Below are positions 25,101-36,330 of a stretch of DNA of 64,000 bases, piece by piece (position 1 is the first letter of the stretch; every line of letters begins with the position of its first letter). The notes under the pieces were generated by a model. That model ran no database searches, was not told the DNA's origin, and saw nothing but the letters and a program-made list of their open reading frames with translations. The position numbers were made by a program, and so were the translations under genes. This DNA comes from Panorpa germanica (Eukaryota; Arthropoda; Insecta; Mecoptera; Panorpidae), in NCBI GenBank assembly GCA_963678705.1, contig OY783216.1, positions 620,001 through 684,000 of the forward strand, written 5' to 3'.

Positions 25101-27899
25101 AGCTTGGACAAGAAATATTGGGAAAAATAATTATTTTATTCTATAATAAATAACGTACATGAATTTATTGATTAATTAAAAATCACTCTTCATTTATTCT
25201 TTAATTATAAGATAGGCTTGTATTTTTTTACAAAATAAAGTAAAATCGAAAAATGATCGTTTTCTTTTTTTTTTTAGGTTAGTTTCATTTTTTTTATATA
25301 AAAACTCAAAAAGAATCGATCTTTTTTAAGAACCATCGCCATCGCTAGTTCACACCAGTGTTGAGTGGCCCAAATGATGGGTAAAGATTTTTCACACAAG
25401 AAACAAAAACGCTCGCATTGAATTAAAATAATTATATATTGATTATACGTTATTACTTACAATTAATACTCCTAAGAACTAAGCTAAATAATTTAAATCA
25501 AATATACACTTTTCTTGCTTTGGTTCGACGATCTTAATTAATAAATCATTCATGGCTGAAGATGATTTTAGTTTTTCTAAATTTTCTGCTTCTATAGACA
25601 ATAGTGACAAGTCTGAGAGCTTTTCCTGTCCCAAAGAAGTTCTTAGAATATTTGTTTTCAGTTTTAATTTCGAAAAAATTTTTTCAACTGTTGAAGTTGT
25701 AACCGGAAGGGTCAAGAATAGAAAGCATGTTGTTATTACCTCCGGAAAACTGATTGCAAGGCTATTGAATTTTATCAGCAATAATTCCATAAGTTTCTTA
25801 ATAGAATTAATTTTCTGAATTTCAGATTTAAAGCATGTTTTCAAAACAATTAATTATTAGGTTTAGAATTAGGATTAGGAAAGATCAACTGACATGTCTT
25901 CAATGTATTTAGCAGGCAGTTTTCCGGCAACTTTTGTATTATTTCGTTTGAAAAAGATAAGAGTTTCTCCAGTTGTAATACTTCGAACATATTACTTAGG
26001 TCACAGAGGCTCTGAAATATTTGTTTAGTTTGAGAAATTAATATATCTAAACAGCACATTGACTTGAAGTACGATTCCGGATCAGAAATTCTCTCATCTT
26101 CTGATAGCTCATCAAAAAACGCTTCGTTATCTTCTTTCTTTTATTTTTGAAAACAGTTGTTACTTCCCACTCTTTTGCTAGATCTCTGGACTCCTTTATG
26201 CAAACCATGGAATGAATTTTGATTTCTTATTTCGCTCAGTCAATTCAAAAGATTACTTAGAAAAATGATAGCATTCTGTAAGTCATTAATTTCATGCTGT
26301 AGAGCTTTGGAAACAGGATTAATGATTTCAAATAGTGAAGAAATAAAGGCGAATATTTGCTTACACACATTTGGGGCCCCTGTAGCCCGGGGCCCCGTAT
26401 CATTGGTACGCTGATTCGGCGGTAGCTACGCCACTGGTTTACACTATTATATGATACGAAAGAAAACGATTCTCTTAAGTTTTTAGTACGTGTTTCCCGC
26501 TTTAAAAAGTAATAATGAATAACAAGTATTTTAGATACAGATAAAATAATCTGCGTGCTTTTGCATATCTGTTAGATTTTGTATTCAATCTGAACTCGTA
26601 CAACAGAAGGAAGAAATAAATTTTACGTAAATCTAGAAAGACATTGATGTAACTGTTTGGCACGAGAGATGCGTCCTAAAATTTATGTAGGGAGTCGTAT
26701 TCTTATCCCTTTCCCTTTCGCTTTCATAGTTTGAAAGGGTGACAGCCGTTAATGCTTACACGACTTTCGTCACCCAGAAATCAAACGGGATCAAATTATT
26801 GGGTTGCGTCAATTGATATAATCAAAAGCACATTTTATTACTTCATGGTTTGAATACGTTATACTTATTTTATGGGTTCGAGTTATATATATACTCGTAT
26901 ATCCTATATTATATGGTTCGAGGTGTATAGTTATGATCGTATATTCTTATATGTTTGGTAGTGAATTTAGTATTGCAGCGCGAAAATGGCTTCGTTAATG
27001 TTTTTGAAAATTGCCTATTTCGTACAGAAAAAAAATTAAAAACTAAAACTTTTGGCGTCCCCGAATTTTTCCCTAAATTTCCTGGAAATCCGTAATTTTT
27101 GAAAAACTGGTAACAAAATTGGCCCTTTTTGCTGTAAAACTTCTTATTCGTAAGATATAAAAAGGTGAAATTTTGCAACTGCATTACGCAAACATATTTG
27201 AATGCAAACATATTTCAAAATTTAGAAATTCAATATTTTATAACAGCGGCCCCGAGAAAATTAGGGGGGCCGGTAGGAAACTTTGGAGAAAGCTCAAATT
27301 TTGGATTGTGTAATAATTGAAAATCATATTAAAAAAAAAAATTAAAATCTCAAACATTTTATTTGGGGGCACGGAAGCGGTCTTTATCGACAGTAATAAT
27401 TGTGCTAGAAACTTGAAATTTTGTACATATATATGGGCGTTACTTTGGTACATAATTTACAAATCGATTTTGAAAAAAAGTTGGTCAAATAATGAATAAA
27501 TTGAAAATATTTTTTGAGTCAGTTTACATGAAAAATTATTTGTTTTTATATGTAAAATTAATATAGATCGAGTTAAATATTTCAATTTAAAAACGGAACA
27601 AAAATTTAAAATGAAACTCAATTAACATACAAAAGACAGTCGTCGCTCGCGATGGAGTAAACTCTAGTGTTTGTATATTTATCAAATGAGTGTGCCATAA
27701 ATTATCTCTAGTTAGCTTTTGTAAATAAATGCCTAAGCATAATGTTGCTCAGACTTGTTATTTTTTAGTTTTGTTCGGAGTTAGATATAAATAAATTAGA
27801 TAATTTATAAATTAAAACAACTATAAACTTACCTGCTCCATAAACCAAGCCTGATAATAAAATGACAAGGAAGAAAGATTTATTAAATAATTGATTCAT
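22137..27899 (-). CDS. Capa: CAPA neuropeptide precursor (periviscerokinins and tryptopyrokinin), 188 aa
   Basis: Exons (minus): 27899-27833 (signal peptide), 24725-24585, 22697-22446, 22243-22137. All are GT..AG with phase 1 throughout, giving 188 aa. The N-terminus is a secretory signal (MNQLFNKS then FFLVILLSGLVYGAG). Cutting at basic sites with C-terminal amidation from Gly predicts three peptides: GATMGLYPFPRV-amide and QGLIPFPRV-amide (periviscerokinins, the second probably pyroglutamate-blocked) and GSGSTVANGGMWFGPRL-amide (a tryptopyrokinin). CAPA peptides are made by neurosecretory cells of the ventral nerve cord and act on Malpighian tubules, heart and visceral muscle through G-protein-coupled receptors. 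An acidic tail encoded by the last exon follows. The first peptide exon is separated from the signal exon by 3.1 kb filled with hAT, Helitron and family G sequence, and the next intron holds a full family A MITE. Recognition by the paired FPRVGR and WFGPRLGR cores is firm. Confidence 0.96.
22716..23351 (+). mobile_element. Family A MITE, full copy in capa intron
   Basis: About 636 bp with inverted ends ATGGGATTGTGTCC and GGACACAAGTCCAT. It shares its whole length with copies at 34120, 36581, 45311, 51847 and 58082. No coding capacity. It lies in the intron between capa exons 24585-24725 and 22446-22697. Confidence 0.85.
24837..25045 (+). repeat. Family G repeat end (TTA + GGCCCTCCGCACAC)
   Basis: Starts directly after TTA with GGCCCTCCGCACACGACG. 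Related sequence occurs inverted at 32115-32172, which ends GGAGGGCC followed by TTA, and inverted at 53400-53534. Internal sequence recurs near 31640-31750 and 56724-56765. TTA beside GG..CC ends suggests another PIF/Harbinger-like group. No right end was found here, so this copy is truncated. Confidence 0.55.
25356..26436 (-). mobile_element. Decayed hAT element (1,081 bp) in capa intron
   Basis: On the minus strand it begins CAGTGGCGTAGCTACCGCC, a common hAT end. The other end reads CAGTGTTGAGTGG on the plus strand. Flanking 8-mers GTTCACAC (25348-25355) and GTTTACAC (26437-26444) match at 7 of 8. A GC-rich patch (gcccggggccccg) lies just inside the end near 26390. Only the 3' part of a transposase remains. 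Confidence 0.82.
25479..26150 (-). pseudogene. hAT transposase C-terminal remnant
   Basis: Minus-strand frames at 26059-25850 and 25844-25479 together resemble the end of a ZMYM-type hAT transposase. The second carries the dimerisation motif (LPVTTSTVEKIFSKLK, then RTSLGQEKLSDLSLLSIE). A stop and a frame break separate the two pieces, and the N-terminal and catalytic parts are missing. It is a defective fossil inside the capa intron. Confidence 0.75.
26902..27667 (+). mobile_element. Non-autonomous Helitron (766 bp) in capa intron
   Basis: Starts TCCTATATTATA and ends CTAG, inserted between A (26901) and T (27668) without a target duplication. A hairpin CGTCGC-TC-GCGATG (27641-27654) lies 9 bases before CTAG. 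These are the Helitron end rules. A near-full relative in reverse orientation is at 61789-62507, and fragments are at 32732, 38440 and 54142. No Rep/helicase is encoded. Confidence 0.85.
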
Positions 27900-28082
27900 C
27901 TCAAACACTTTTTTTTTCTTTAAATATTTAACACAAATTATTTAAATAAAACTTCAACTTATAGTAATCTTTGTAAACTTTAATAAAGTAGACTTTAGAC
28001 TTTGATTTTACTAGTTCTTCTTCTTTGTTCTTAGCTGAACGATGGTGCTGGATGACTACACGATGATTTCTGTTGAAGCGCC

Positions 28083-28090
28083 TTTTTATA
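28083..28090 (-). promoter_or_regulatory. TATA box, probable capa promoter
   Basis: TATAAAAA on the minus strand, about 185 bases upstream of the capa ATG (27897-27899). Transcription would start about 30 bases downstream, leaving a leader of roughly 155 bases. It is the only strong TATA element just upstream of the gene. A similar block at 30914 lacks it. Confidence 0.55.
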
Positions 28091-28240
28091 TCCTGGACAA
28101 CGTCCTGCTAGATATACCTGCGCGATAACGCCTGCGAAGAACAACACGGCAACACCAATAACTACACACTTTGCAACTATTAAATTAAGAATTAACTTCT
28201 ATGATTAACTTTAATTAAATCCTGTTGTGTTTTATAATAT
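28088..28240 (+). repeat. Block upstream of capa, duplicated at 30914-31065
   Basis: About 150 bp starting at the capa TATA region, recurring in the same orientation 2.8 kb away. Shared landmarks are GCGCGATAACGCCT, AAGAACAACA, GGCAACA and TATTAAATTAAGAATTAA. The copies differ at many positions. It may be a duplicated promoter-proximal segment or an unrecognised repeat. Confidence 0.6.
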
Positions 28241-28496
28241 ATAAAGAAGAAGCTTGTCGCACCACTCAGAAGCAACGGGTGTAAATTATATGTTTGATAA
28301 AGAAAGCGAAATTAATATTTCGAATTTGTATAAGTTTTTAATGAGGTTATGCAGAGACTTATTGCGAAACATGGAGAGAGCGATTCGCTCTAAGTCCACC
28401 AGCAAATAGACCCTAGATAAACGGAAGTTAATCAGTTAAAGAAGGACTTAATATAGACTTGAATATATATGTTAAGGTGAATATTATGTCTATATG

Positions 28497-28788
28497 GGGG
28501 TGAGGTCTAATCGATAAAAAAAGCATATTTTCGATAATGTTTTTTGACGACACAGTTAATATATAATTATTTCTATAATTACTACATGATAAAATAACAT
28601 TTGAAGAATACTTTGTGAAATTTTCATAAATAAATATCAAGGAATGAAGCATTGACAGCGAATCTCTGCAGCCGTCACAAAGAAAAGTAACATTGCGGTG
28701 CCACTCATAACTCATCACTGGATTATTTGAAATCTAAAAACCAAAATGATTTCATTAGTTGATAAGTTTCTGCAGGTAACTCTGCCGA
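28497..28788 (+). repeat. Family E repeat copy
   Basis: About 290 bp also found at 52738-53030 (same orientation), 59505-59793 (inverted) and 56606-56722 (fragment). The best left end reads TTAA followed by GGGGGG. Common core: AATATATAATTATTTCTATA and CATTAGTTGATAAGTTTCTG. The TTAA start hints at a TTAA-targeting DNA transposon, but the right end is unclear. Confidence 0.6.
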
Positions 28789-29049
28789 GCCTTTTCTATT
28801 TATTGATTTTTCAATGTTTTAAGGCACTTAAACTTAAATGTTCAAATTTTTTTAATAAGATGTATAATTTCTAGCATAGTTGTTTGTAAATTTAATTAAT
28901 GAAGCAGTGGTTGAAAAGTTTCGCAGCATTTCCACCTCTGAAGAATTTTTAATAATATTTTCAACGAAGGTGTCAAGTTACATTTGAGTGCAATAAGACA
29001 CTGCAGCGAACTGCACTTCTGTTGTTAAGATTGGAATGATTTACTCGTA

Positions 29050-30105
29050 TGATACATTACTTAGGAACAGTTTTTCAATAGTCAGTTAAACTACGGTTAT
29101 GATATTAACCTAAGAAGTGAGTTTTCATTCCTAGTTTTGTCAAACATCAACCGTAGATCTAAATAATGAAATATGTAATCGTTAAACCCCATTCCCACTC
29201 ACTGTTTTTAGTTTTAATTTAAAGTTTTAATCCTAATTGTAATTTTGAACTTTGTGAAATCATGCGTCATACGTCAGTAACATACATTATTTTGTAATAA
29301 TTATTATCTTAATATAATTAATTTTATTTACTTATATTTCCAAGCTGAAACCTTAGAGCATATATATATAGAGAGTGAATACTGGACCTGAAAGTTTGTC
29401 CAAAATGTGTGCGAGAGAGAAAGGTATATGTTCCTATTTGTTTTCTATGCGCATGCGTCAAAAGTGACGGTTGTCAAGTCAGAACTGCCCAGATATAGTA
29501 CGTGACAGTTGTTAAATATGACATTATATTGATGTAGAATAATGTATAAATATAAATAAACTATATATAAATATAAATATAACTAAGACTGTGAGTTCTA
29601 TTCACTCCAAATATCAACTGTGTTGGCCGTTATCCCTACAGCGACATCAATGGCGTTCATGAATATATGTTTTCACTGAACAGTCAATGTTTTACCGACA
29701 GACGAGCTTTGTACTAACTAAAGAAATATAATTTCTTTACATATACTTTATTTATTATATCTTAATAGAATATTAATATTTATTATATCTAGACAGCTGT
29801 CACTTTCGACGCATGCGCATAGAGAACAAATATGAACGTATACCTTTCTCTCTCGCACACATTTTGGACACACTTTAACCTAAATGAAATATAGGCTATT
29901 CACACTCCATATATATGCTCTAAGGGTGTAACTTACATTTTAGGTTAAAACCTTAAATTAACACTAAAACTTAGTGAGTGGGAATGGGGCTTTAGTGGTA
30001 TTTTAGTTCGTTAAGTTTGTAAAGATACACAAAAGCATAAACCAATGTTTGTAATAAACCACAGTTAACTGACCATTCAATAATCGGCCGTACGTTGTTA
30101 CTTAG
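29050..30105. mobile_element. Family D long-inverted-repeat element with nested family C
   Basis: The outer arms form an imperfect inverted repeat of about 200 bp. Left: GTCAGTTAAACTACGGTT near 29080 and CCCATTCCCACTCACT near 29188. Right: AACCACAGTTAACTGAC near 30057 and AGTGAGTGGGAATGGGG near 29973. The centre is interrupted by a family C element. Confidence 0.6.
29351..29925. mobile_element. Family C MITE (575 bp), full copy
   Basis: Inverted arms of about 110 bp, beginning CCTTAGAGCATATATATA and ending ATATATGCTCTAAGG. Both arms carry the GTGTGCGAGAGAGAAAGGTA block and a GCGCATGCGTC palindrome. Other copies are single arms at 35806-35941, 55118-55247 and 58781-58897. Confidence 0.75.
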
Positions 30106-30329
30106 AACATGTTCACTAGTACAGACAGTCGACACCTTGTAATTAGCTCGGTACTCGAGATTTTATGTGTATTGACGTTTCTATATTTCAACTATGGCTA
30201 TGTACATCATGAACCGCTGTGGGTATCTTACATGCATCAGTGTTGGACCCACAAGAACGGCAGCCTAGGCACTTCTAGGAGTCGAGTGAGTCAAGTCAAT
30301 CTAGTTGTTGAAAGAGCAGGAAAATATTG

Positions 30330-32110
30330 AATTTGAAAATGTATTTGTCTCAATTTTTTAAAGAAACAACATTCTTGTTAAAATAACCGGGCCGAATTTA
30401 GCTCCAGCGAGATAAATGTTATATATTTAGGGTGTCCCAGAATTCGACGTCAAGCTTGAAGTGTGTCATAGGCCAAGTCATAACAGTTATCAGAAAAATA
30501 TTAAAAAAATTCTAAGTTGAATATTTTAAAAATTATTGGCATTTAAAAAAAATCGAGAAAATCTGCATCCTGTAATATTCTTTTTATTCCTGTAGCTACA
30601 AATCTTAACTGTTTTAAAAAAAAATTTTTGTTACGTGAACCTGAGTAATGTTTTTATAAGCTCTTGCCTAAAATGTAAAGCCAACTGCTCCAGCTTGGAA
30701 GATATTGACACATTTTTTCCAACCAAATATTCAAGATAAATTCCTCGCCCAACTTTGAGTGACTGTACGAAAAAAAAAAGTACTATGCAAGTTTGGCAAG
30801 TAACATTAAAAGTTGGCGCATTCAAAAGGGATTCCAAAATGGTATGACACTTGCTAGAATATTTCTTAATTTTTGGACAATTTCTTCTTTTCTAAAGTTC
30901 TTTTCTTCTTATTTCCTAGATAACGTCATGCTAGATTTACTTGCGCGATAACGCCTACCAAGAACAACATGGCAACAACAATAACAACACACTGTATTTC
31001 TATTAAATTAAGAATTAATTTCTGTCATCAACTTTAATTTAATTCTGTTCTCATATAATATATAATTTATTATTAAAATATAAATATATACCATACACTG
31101 ACAAAGAATCGGGAATTTGCAATTTAAAAAAGGCCCACGCTAATGTTTTTTTAAAAATCACATTACGTGTTTTTGATAAAGCTGATACGCCATTAGTCTT
31201 TTCTAATATTTTTAGCGAGTCAGGACACGAAATTTCATTCGCAATACAAAATTGAAGGCTCTATTTCAATAATTTTGTTTATTGTAAGAATCGTGATGCA
31301 CTAGTAAAATGACAGCTGTAGTTTAAGCAACCGTTGTACTACAAACTAGTTGACAGATTTTGCTCATGGTTACCATAGTAATTGAGTAACAGGGCTACCA
31401 AATTATGGAAAACAGATTTTTGTAATATCATTAGTGCGCGACTTTTAAATTACAAATTCCAGATATTTTATTGATAGTGCGCATATTATATTATTCTTTT
31501 ATTATTATTAATTTATCGTAAATAGATTAGAATCGCCTTCCAATTACTAGGTATATGTTTAATAAACCAACCCTTTTATCATAGAAAAATTAACTTTGTT
31601 ATAAAAAGATACCAGCAGCAACTGTGTTGTTAGTGAGAGAACGCACACGGCACTAACGAAACTAAACTGATTTCAAACTGGTTTTGAGGACGTTTTGTAC
31701 GACTATGTTTCTTGGTCGTAAGGCCAACGTTGCATGCTTTTGATGGTAAACATCATGAGCAGAGATGTGCACAAATACTTTTCAAAAATATTTAAATACA
31801 TACATACATACAAATACCTCACAATACGACACAATAAAATACCCTATTATTATTTTTTTTTTTTAATATAGTTTCTCGGGCTTCATAGGCACGTAGCCTT
31901 TTATCGCCCCTAATATATTCTGCTTCTTCTTATACTTTGTATCCCGATAACAAGAATGATCTATTCATGGCTACTGCTGTTATAAATTTCGGTTTCTCAA
32001 TCAAAAAGGCGATGTTAACAGGAAGCGTCTGCGAAGTCTGTAGCACCGCCCGTTGGAGTCCATTTCTTGCCATTGCTGTATTAAAATATACCCTATTATA
32101 CTATTGTTAA
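30330..32110. other. No gene; assorted repeat fragments
   Basis: Contains a block starting GGGTGTCCCAGAATTCGACG near 30430, a common type of insect transposon end, and the copy of the capa upstream block at 30914-31065. Family G internal sequence lies at about 31640-31750, and an AT-rich repeat with AGATGTGCACAAATAC at about 31760. No exon with family resemblance was seen. Confidence 0.45.
30914..31065 (+). repeat. Second copy of the capa upstream block
   Basis: Direct counterpart of 28088-28240 without the TATA sequence. Matching landmarks include TTGCGCGATAACGCCTA and AAGAACAACATGGCAACA. Confidence 0.6.
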
Positions 32111-32114
32111 AAAT

Positions 32115-32172
32115 TCTATAGAGTCACGATACACTAGTTTGCAATCAGTCCACTCGTGTGCGGAGGGCCTTA
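32115..32172 (-). repeat. Family G inverted end
   Basis: Contains TTTGCAATCAGTCCACTC and ends GTGTGCGGAGGGCC, followed by TTA. It is the mirror of the end at 24837. Confidence 0.55.
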
Positions 32173-32781
32173 CACTCCGTGTTGAAATGTCGTGAACATT
32201 TTTCTGTCTGTACTGACGATCGCTGACGATCTAGAGGAGAAACTAATTTTAATAAAATCAATAATTATTATCAAATGTCTTTTCTTTCATCGAACCAGTT
32301 GCAGCTTCTCTATAGGTTTTAAAAGATTGTTGCTCAGTTCTTCAAAAGCAAACAATCTATTGATTTTCCAAACAACTAATTCGACTTTCCAGGGATTTGT
32401 TAATTATACAAAATATTTGAAAGTTTTTAATTTACTTTTAACGAATTATTAGATTATAATACTTATCAAATCATCTATGTATTTTATTCAAACAACCTTT
32501 CCTTCAGAAAATTAACATTTTAATATATTTATTAGAATAATTTTTGCTATAGAAAATTAAACTTTATTCTTGGTTTATGAATGAAACAACGTAAACTGTT
32601 TGGGTGTTGTTATGGGGGCGGGAGGGGGCTTCGTAAAAAGTGATTTTAATTGTCTAGGTACTTTAAAATATATTTTTGTGTAGATTTTTTTATTTCCTTA
32701 AGGGGTGGGTAAGGTTTCAACTTTTTTTTTATCCTATATTATAATGTTACAAGTGAAAGTTTATATGTTTATTTGTTTATA

Positions 32782-33643
32782 CCCAGTAAACAATTTGGTG
32801 AAGTGCCCTATTTGGTGAAGTTCGAGTCACTCGTACAATTCTATTCTAACGCTTTACAAGTTCTCTACCTGTCACAGATTTTGTGTTAGTTATTAGAATT
32901 TTTTCATAATAATATTCTTTCTTTTTCCAACATCATTCATTAAGTATTTCTGTTTCTTTCCCACATGGATATATTTTTCTTAAGTTCACTTTCATCTCAT
33001 TTATTCCAAAGTGAGAGAGAAACGAGATGCGGTTAGACAAGTAAAATATATTTTTCACCGTTACACTTGTATACTTGTATAGTATTTCGTTCAGGACAGT
33101 ATGCTTAAAGTATATGCTATCCTTTTTCAACAAATATTTCTTCAATGGTAATAGACAGACGCTATCTCCCTCAATCCCCGAATATAATGTATATAAACGA
33201 AGATAGAATCTAGCGATGGTAAGACAGAGGTTTTAAACCTAACGCAGACCTGCCGATCGTGGATTTTTGAATCACCAAAACAATGTAAAAAACTAATATA
33301 ACGAGTATTGTTGAAGATGAATAATATTCATTAAAAAAATCACGATCCGTACTAAAGATTACATCTATTTATTTCTTCATTTAAATATTTATAATTTACA
33401 GACTCTAAAAAGTAGAATTCCATTAAGTTTTATACCCCTGCTAGTGTCAAGTTTATAACTCCGGTCATAAATCATAAACCGACTCCGCTTTTAATTCAGC
33501 AGTGAACCGTCGTTGCAATGTCTGTAGCTCATAAAAAGGGCCTTTCCTATGAACGACTGAATAGAAAACGAACGCGTTCCAGACAAAAAATTCATGATAT
33601 GTAATAGAAATTAAGTAGAATTTACTCCAAAATGTTTACTGGG
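32782..33643. mobile_element. Family B MITE (862 bp), flanked by TA
   Basis: Inverted ends CCCAGTAAACAATTTGG and CCAAAATGTTTACTGGG. TA lies on both sides (32780-32781, 33644-33645). Other copies are at 34728-34981, 41174-43007 and 43131-43505. It interrupts a Helitron 5' fragment that starts at 32732. Confidence 0.82.
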
Positions 33644-34119
33644 TATCCTTATTCACCTCCTTTACAATATCAAATCATTATGTTTTGCTCGAGTCAGCTG
33701 AAAGTGGTGTCTGTTGTTTGACTGGCAGTTTTATACATTTCCTTTACATTGTGCAGTTTGAGAATGTAGCCGCCTTCTGTAACAAGTGTGTTTGCTATAA
33801 ATAAAGATCAGTCGTCTGCTTTACTTAGAATTGCTGCGTTAAAGATATCTTAATTACGCTACCAAGAATGGTTTACCACTTTAAGTATCTTAGGTACAAC
33901 AGTACAAAATTAACTACTTTGCCGACGGCGATGATTCCGTGGACGAGCACCAGGAGTTGATTATATATAGTTACTGTTAAGGCGAAGGTGACACACAGAA
34001 TTCTTACCTTTAAGAAACTTATTTTAACGGGTTATTGCTATTCGCTGTACCCTTTCGCGTATGGGTGGAATTGGACTCAAATTCTCTATCCAACAAAAAT
34101 TGAATCATGAAATTTATCA

Positions 34120-35039
34120 ATGGGCTTGTGTCCTATGTCTTAATTTCTATAAAAGTGTACTATATATTGATAAAGTGGGTTACTAGAACCTCAAATGTTC
34201 AATTATTTTTTAATAACTCTTTATATTTCAAGAGATATTAACAATTAAAAAAGTCATTTTGTCTCTTTAATTATTAAAGGAATTCAACGTTATACACATT
34301 CCAAATGCATGTGACATCACAACCGCTAGTTGCTATCTCTTTTATACAACAGAGCATAAAAGAGATAGCATATTCAAGATAGAACTCAGACAAGTTTACA
34401 GATTACTAACCTTATATATCAAAATATTAAATATTATTTACAGCTTTTTCAACGAACAATAAAATTCCAATATTATGTCTGCCGTAACAGGGCTAAGTAA
34501 AATAAAAACTTATTATTCTTTGACTTGACTTGATTATTTCGACTACCAACAGCTACAAAATATTACCACAGCACTGACTTACTCAACGTTAAAATGCATG
34601 TCTCGTCATACAAGCATGGCCGACCATCTCTAGCGCTAAAACTACAACTCAAATTTTTAATTGCTATATCTCCGTCAACATTTAAATATTTAATAAAATA
34701 GACACGCCAATACACATTTATTAACATCCCAGTAAACAATTTGGTGAAGTGCCCTATTTAGTGACGTTTCTATCACTATTTCACTTCAATTATAGTTCGC
34801 ATCAACTTTATCTTCATTTGTACTCCGACAGGTGGAGTAATTTCGCCATTTGTAGGCGATAAAGTAGACATTTTATATGAAAAAATGTGAGAACCTGAAC
34901 TATAAATGAACTCTTTCTGGACAAAAAAATCATGACGCATCTTCAATATGATGTCAAAGTGACTCCAAAATGTTTACTGAGATCAATTTCAATCAACCAT
35001 TTAAAAATCGACCACTGAAAAATGAGGACACAAACCCAT
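34120..35039 (+). mobile_element. Family A MITE interrupted by a family B element
   Basis: Starts ATGGGCTTGTGTCC and ends GGACACAAACCCAT. Between 34728 and 34981 a family B element splits it. The intact family A copies show the empty site, so the nested insertion and its AT duplication are unambiguous. Confidence 0.88.
34728..34981. mobile_element. Short family B MITE (254 bp) nested in family A
   Basis: Begins CCCAGTAAACAATTTGG and ends TGTTTACTGAG, with AT duplicated at 34726-34727 and 34982-34983. The host reads TTAACAT then ATCAATTTC, whereas uninterrupted family A copies read TTAACATCAATTTC. Confidence 0.88.
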
Positions 35040-35508
35040 TACTGCTCGATAATTCTAGGAATCTTAACGTATTTTCTTCATAAAAAATTAAGCGATTTAT
35101 TGACGGTGTAACCTGAAAAATTGACAGTGTACAGTCAACATACAATTTGTATGATACTGAATAAGTTTAAACGGCACTCGGAATTTACAAATGTAATAAA
35201 AAATAAATGAGAAAGGTTTGTAATATTTTTTCTCGTTGACAGACGAACGCGTATATCTATAAGTTGATGTATTACGAGTATATTATAATAAACTTTTATC
35301 ATTTTACATCGACAATAAAATAAACATATATATTGTACTATCTTTAATAAAATAGCCAATAGCTCAATTCTGTACTTGTTTTAGCGATATACGTTTTGTA
35401 AATCATCGATATTATTACCAAATGTTGAGCTATTCTATAATTTGACAACTTATTGACAAACTATGGCAATACTTTTGATTTGTTAATAGTATAATTTAGT
35501 TATTAATA

Positions 35509-35941
35509 ATGGGCTTGTGTACTCATTTTTTAGTAGTCGATTTTTCAATTATTGATTGAATTTTATCTTAATAAATGTGTATTGGCGTGTCTATTTTAAT
35601 AAATATCTTTAATGTTGATGGAGATATAGCAATTAAAAGTTTGAATTGTAGTTTTAGCGGTGCAAATGTCGGCCATATTGATGACGTAACATGTCTGTAG
35701 TATTAAGGGTAAGTCAGTTATTTTGTCTATGGATAAGAGTTCTGTTGTATAAAACAGATAGTAACTTAACGAACGTGATGTCACAGATCTTGTAATGTTC
35801 TACTCGCATTCGACGCATGCTCATAGAGAACAAATAGGAATATATACCTTTCTCTCTCGCACACATTGTGGACACACTTTTAATCTATAGGAAACATAGG
35901 CTATTCACTCTCTATATATATATATATATGCTCTAAGGATT
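35509..35941. repeat. Partial family A (inverted) next to a family C arm
   Basis: 35509-35800 is an inverted, diverged family A copy starting ATGGGCTTGTGTAC. 35806-35941 is a single family C arm ending in an AT run and GCTCTAAGG. Both are truncated. Confidence 0.65.
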
Positions 35942-36278
35942 GAATTAAGACTGGATAACATAATAATAAAATGGAACTGAAAAGTTAAATTTTTAAACTG
36001 CGTACGCCTGGAATACCTGCAACATATTTAACATTAGTAAATGAATAAAATCATAATATAACTTCTGAAATTTGTTTATTTATTTTATTAAAATAAAGTG
36101 TACAGGTACAACGAATATGCGAGTATTTGGAATTTACAAAATAGAAACTTGACAGTAATTTTGACAAAGTGATATCGCACATGAGTCGATTTTTATCTGG
36201 AGTTGTGGTGGTAACGTAGTTTTATTTGGCGAGGTCAGAGGTGGTTGGAATATCCACTCCACGGGGTCGGGTCAGACC

Positions 36279-36330
36279 TGTTCAGCTGTTCAACTGCTCA
36301 ACTGCTCAACTGCTCAACTGTTGAACAGTT
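36279..36330. repeat. Short tandem repeat, CTGCTCAACT units
   Basis: Four to five 10-bp units of the CTGCTCAACT type, followed by the inverse (TTGAACAGTT). The end can fold into a hairpin. Confidence 0.8.

Noticed and set aside
30109-30330. Plus-strand frame of 73 codons with a hydrophobic start
   Set aside because: Begins inside the arm of the family D repeat and ends in unrelated sequence, so it is a chance frame.
36279-36330. CTGCTCAACT units considered as an operator array
   Set aside because: A pure short tandem repeat with a hairpin end and no gene nearby.
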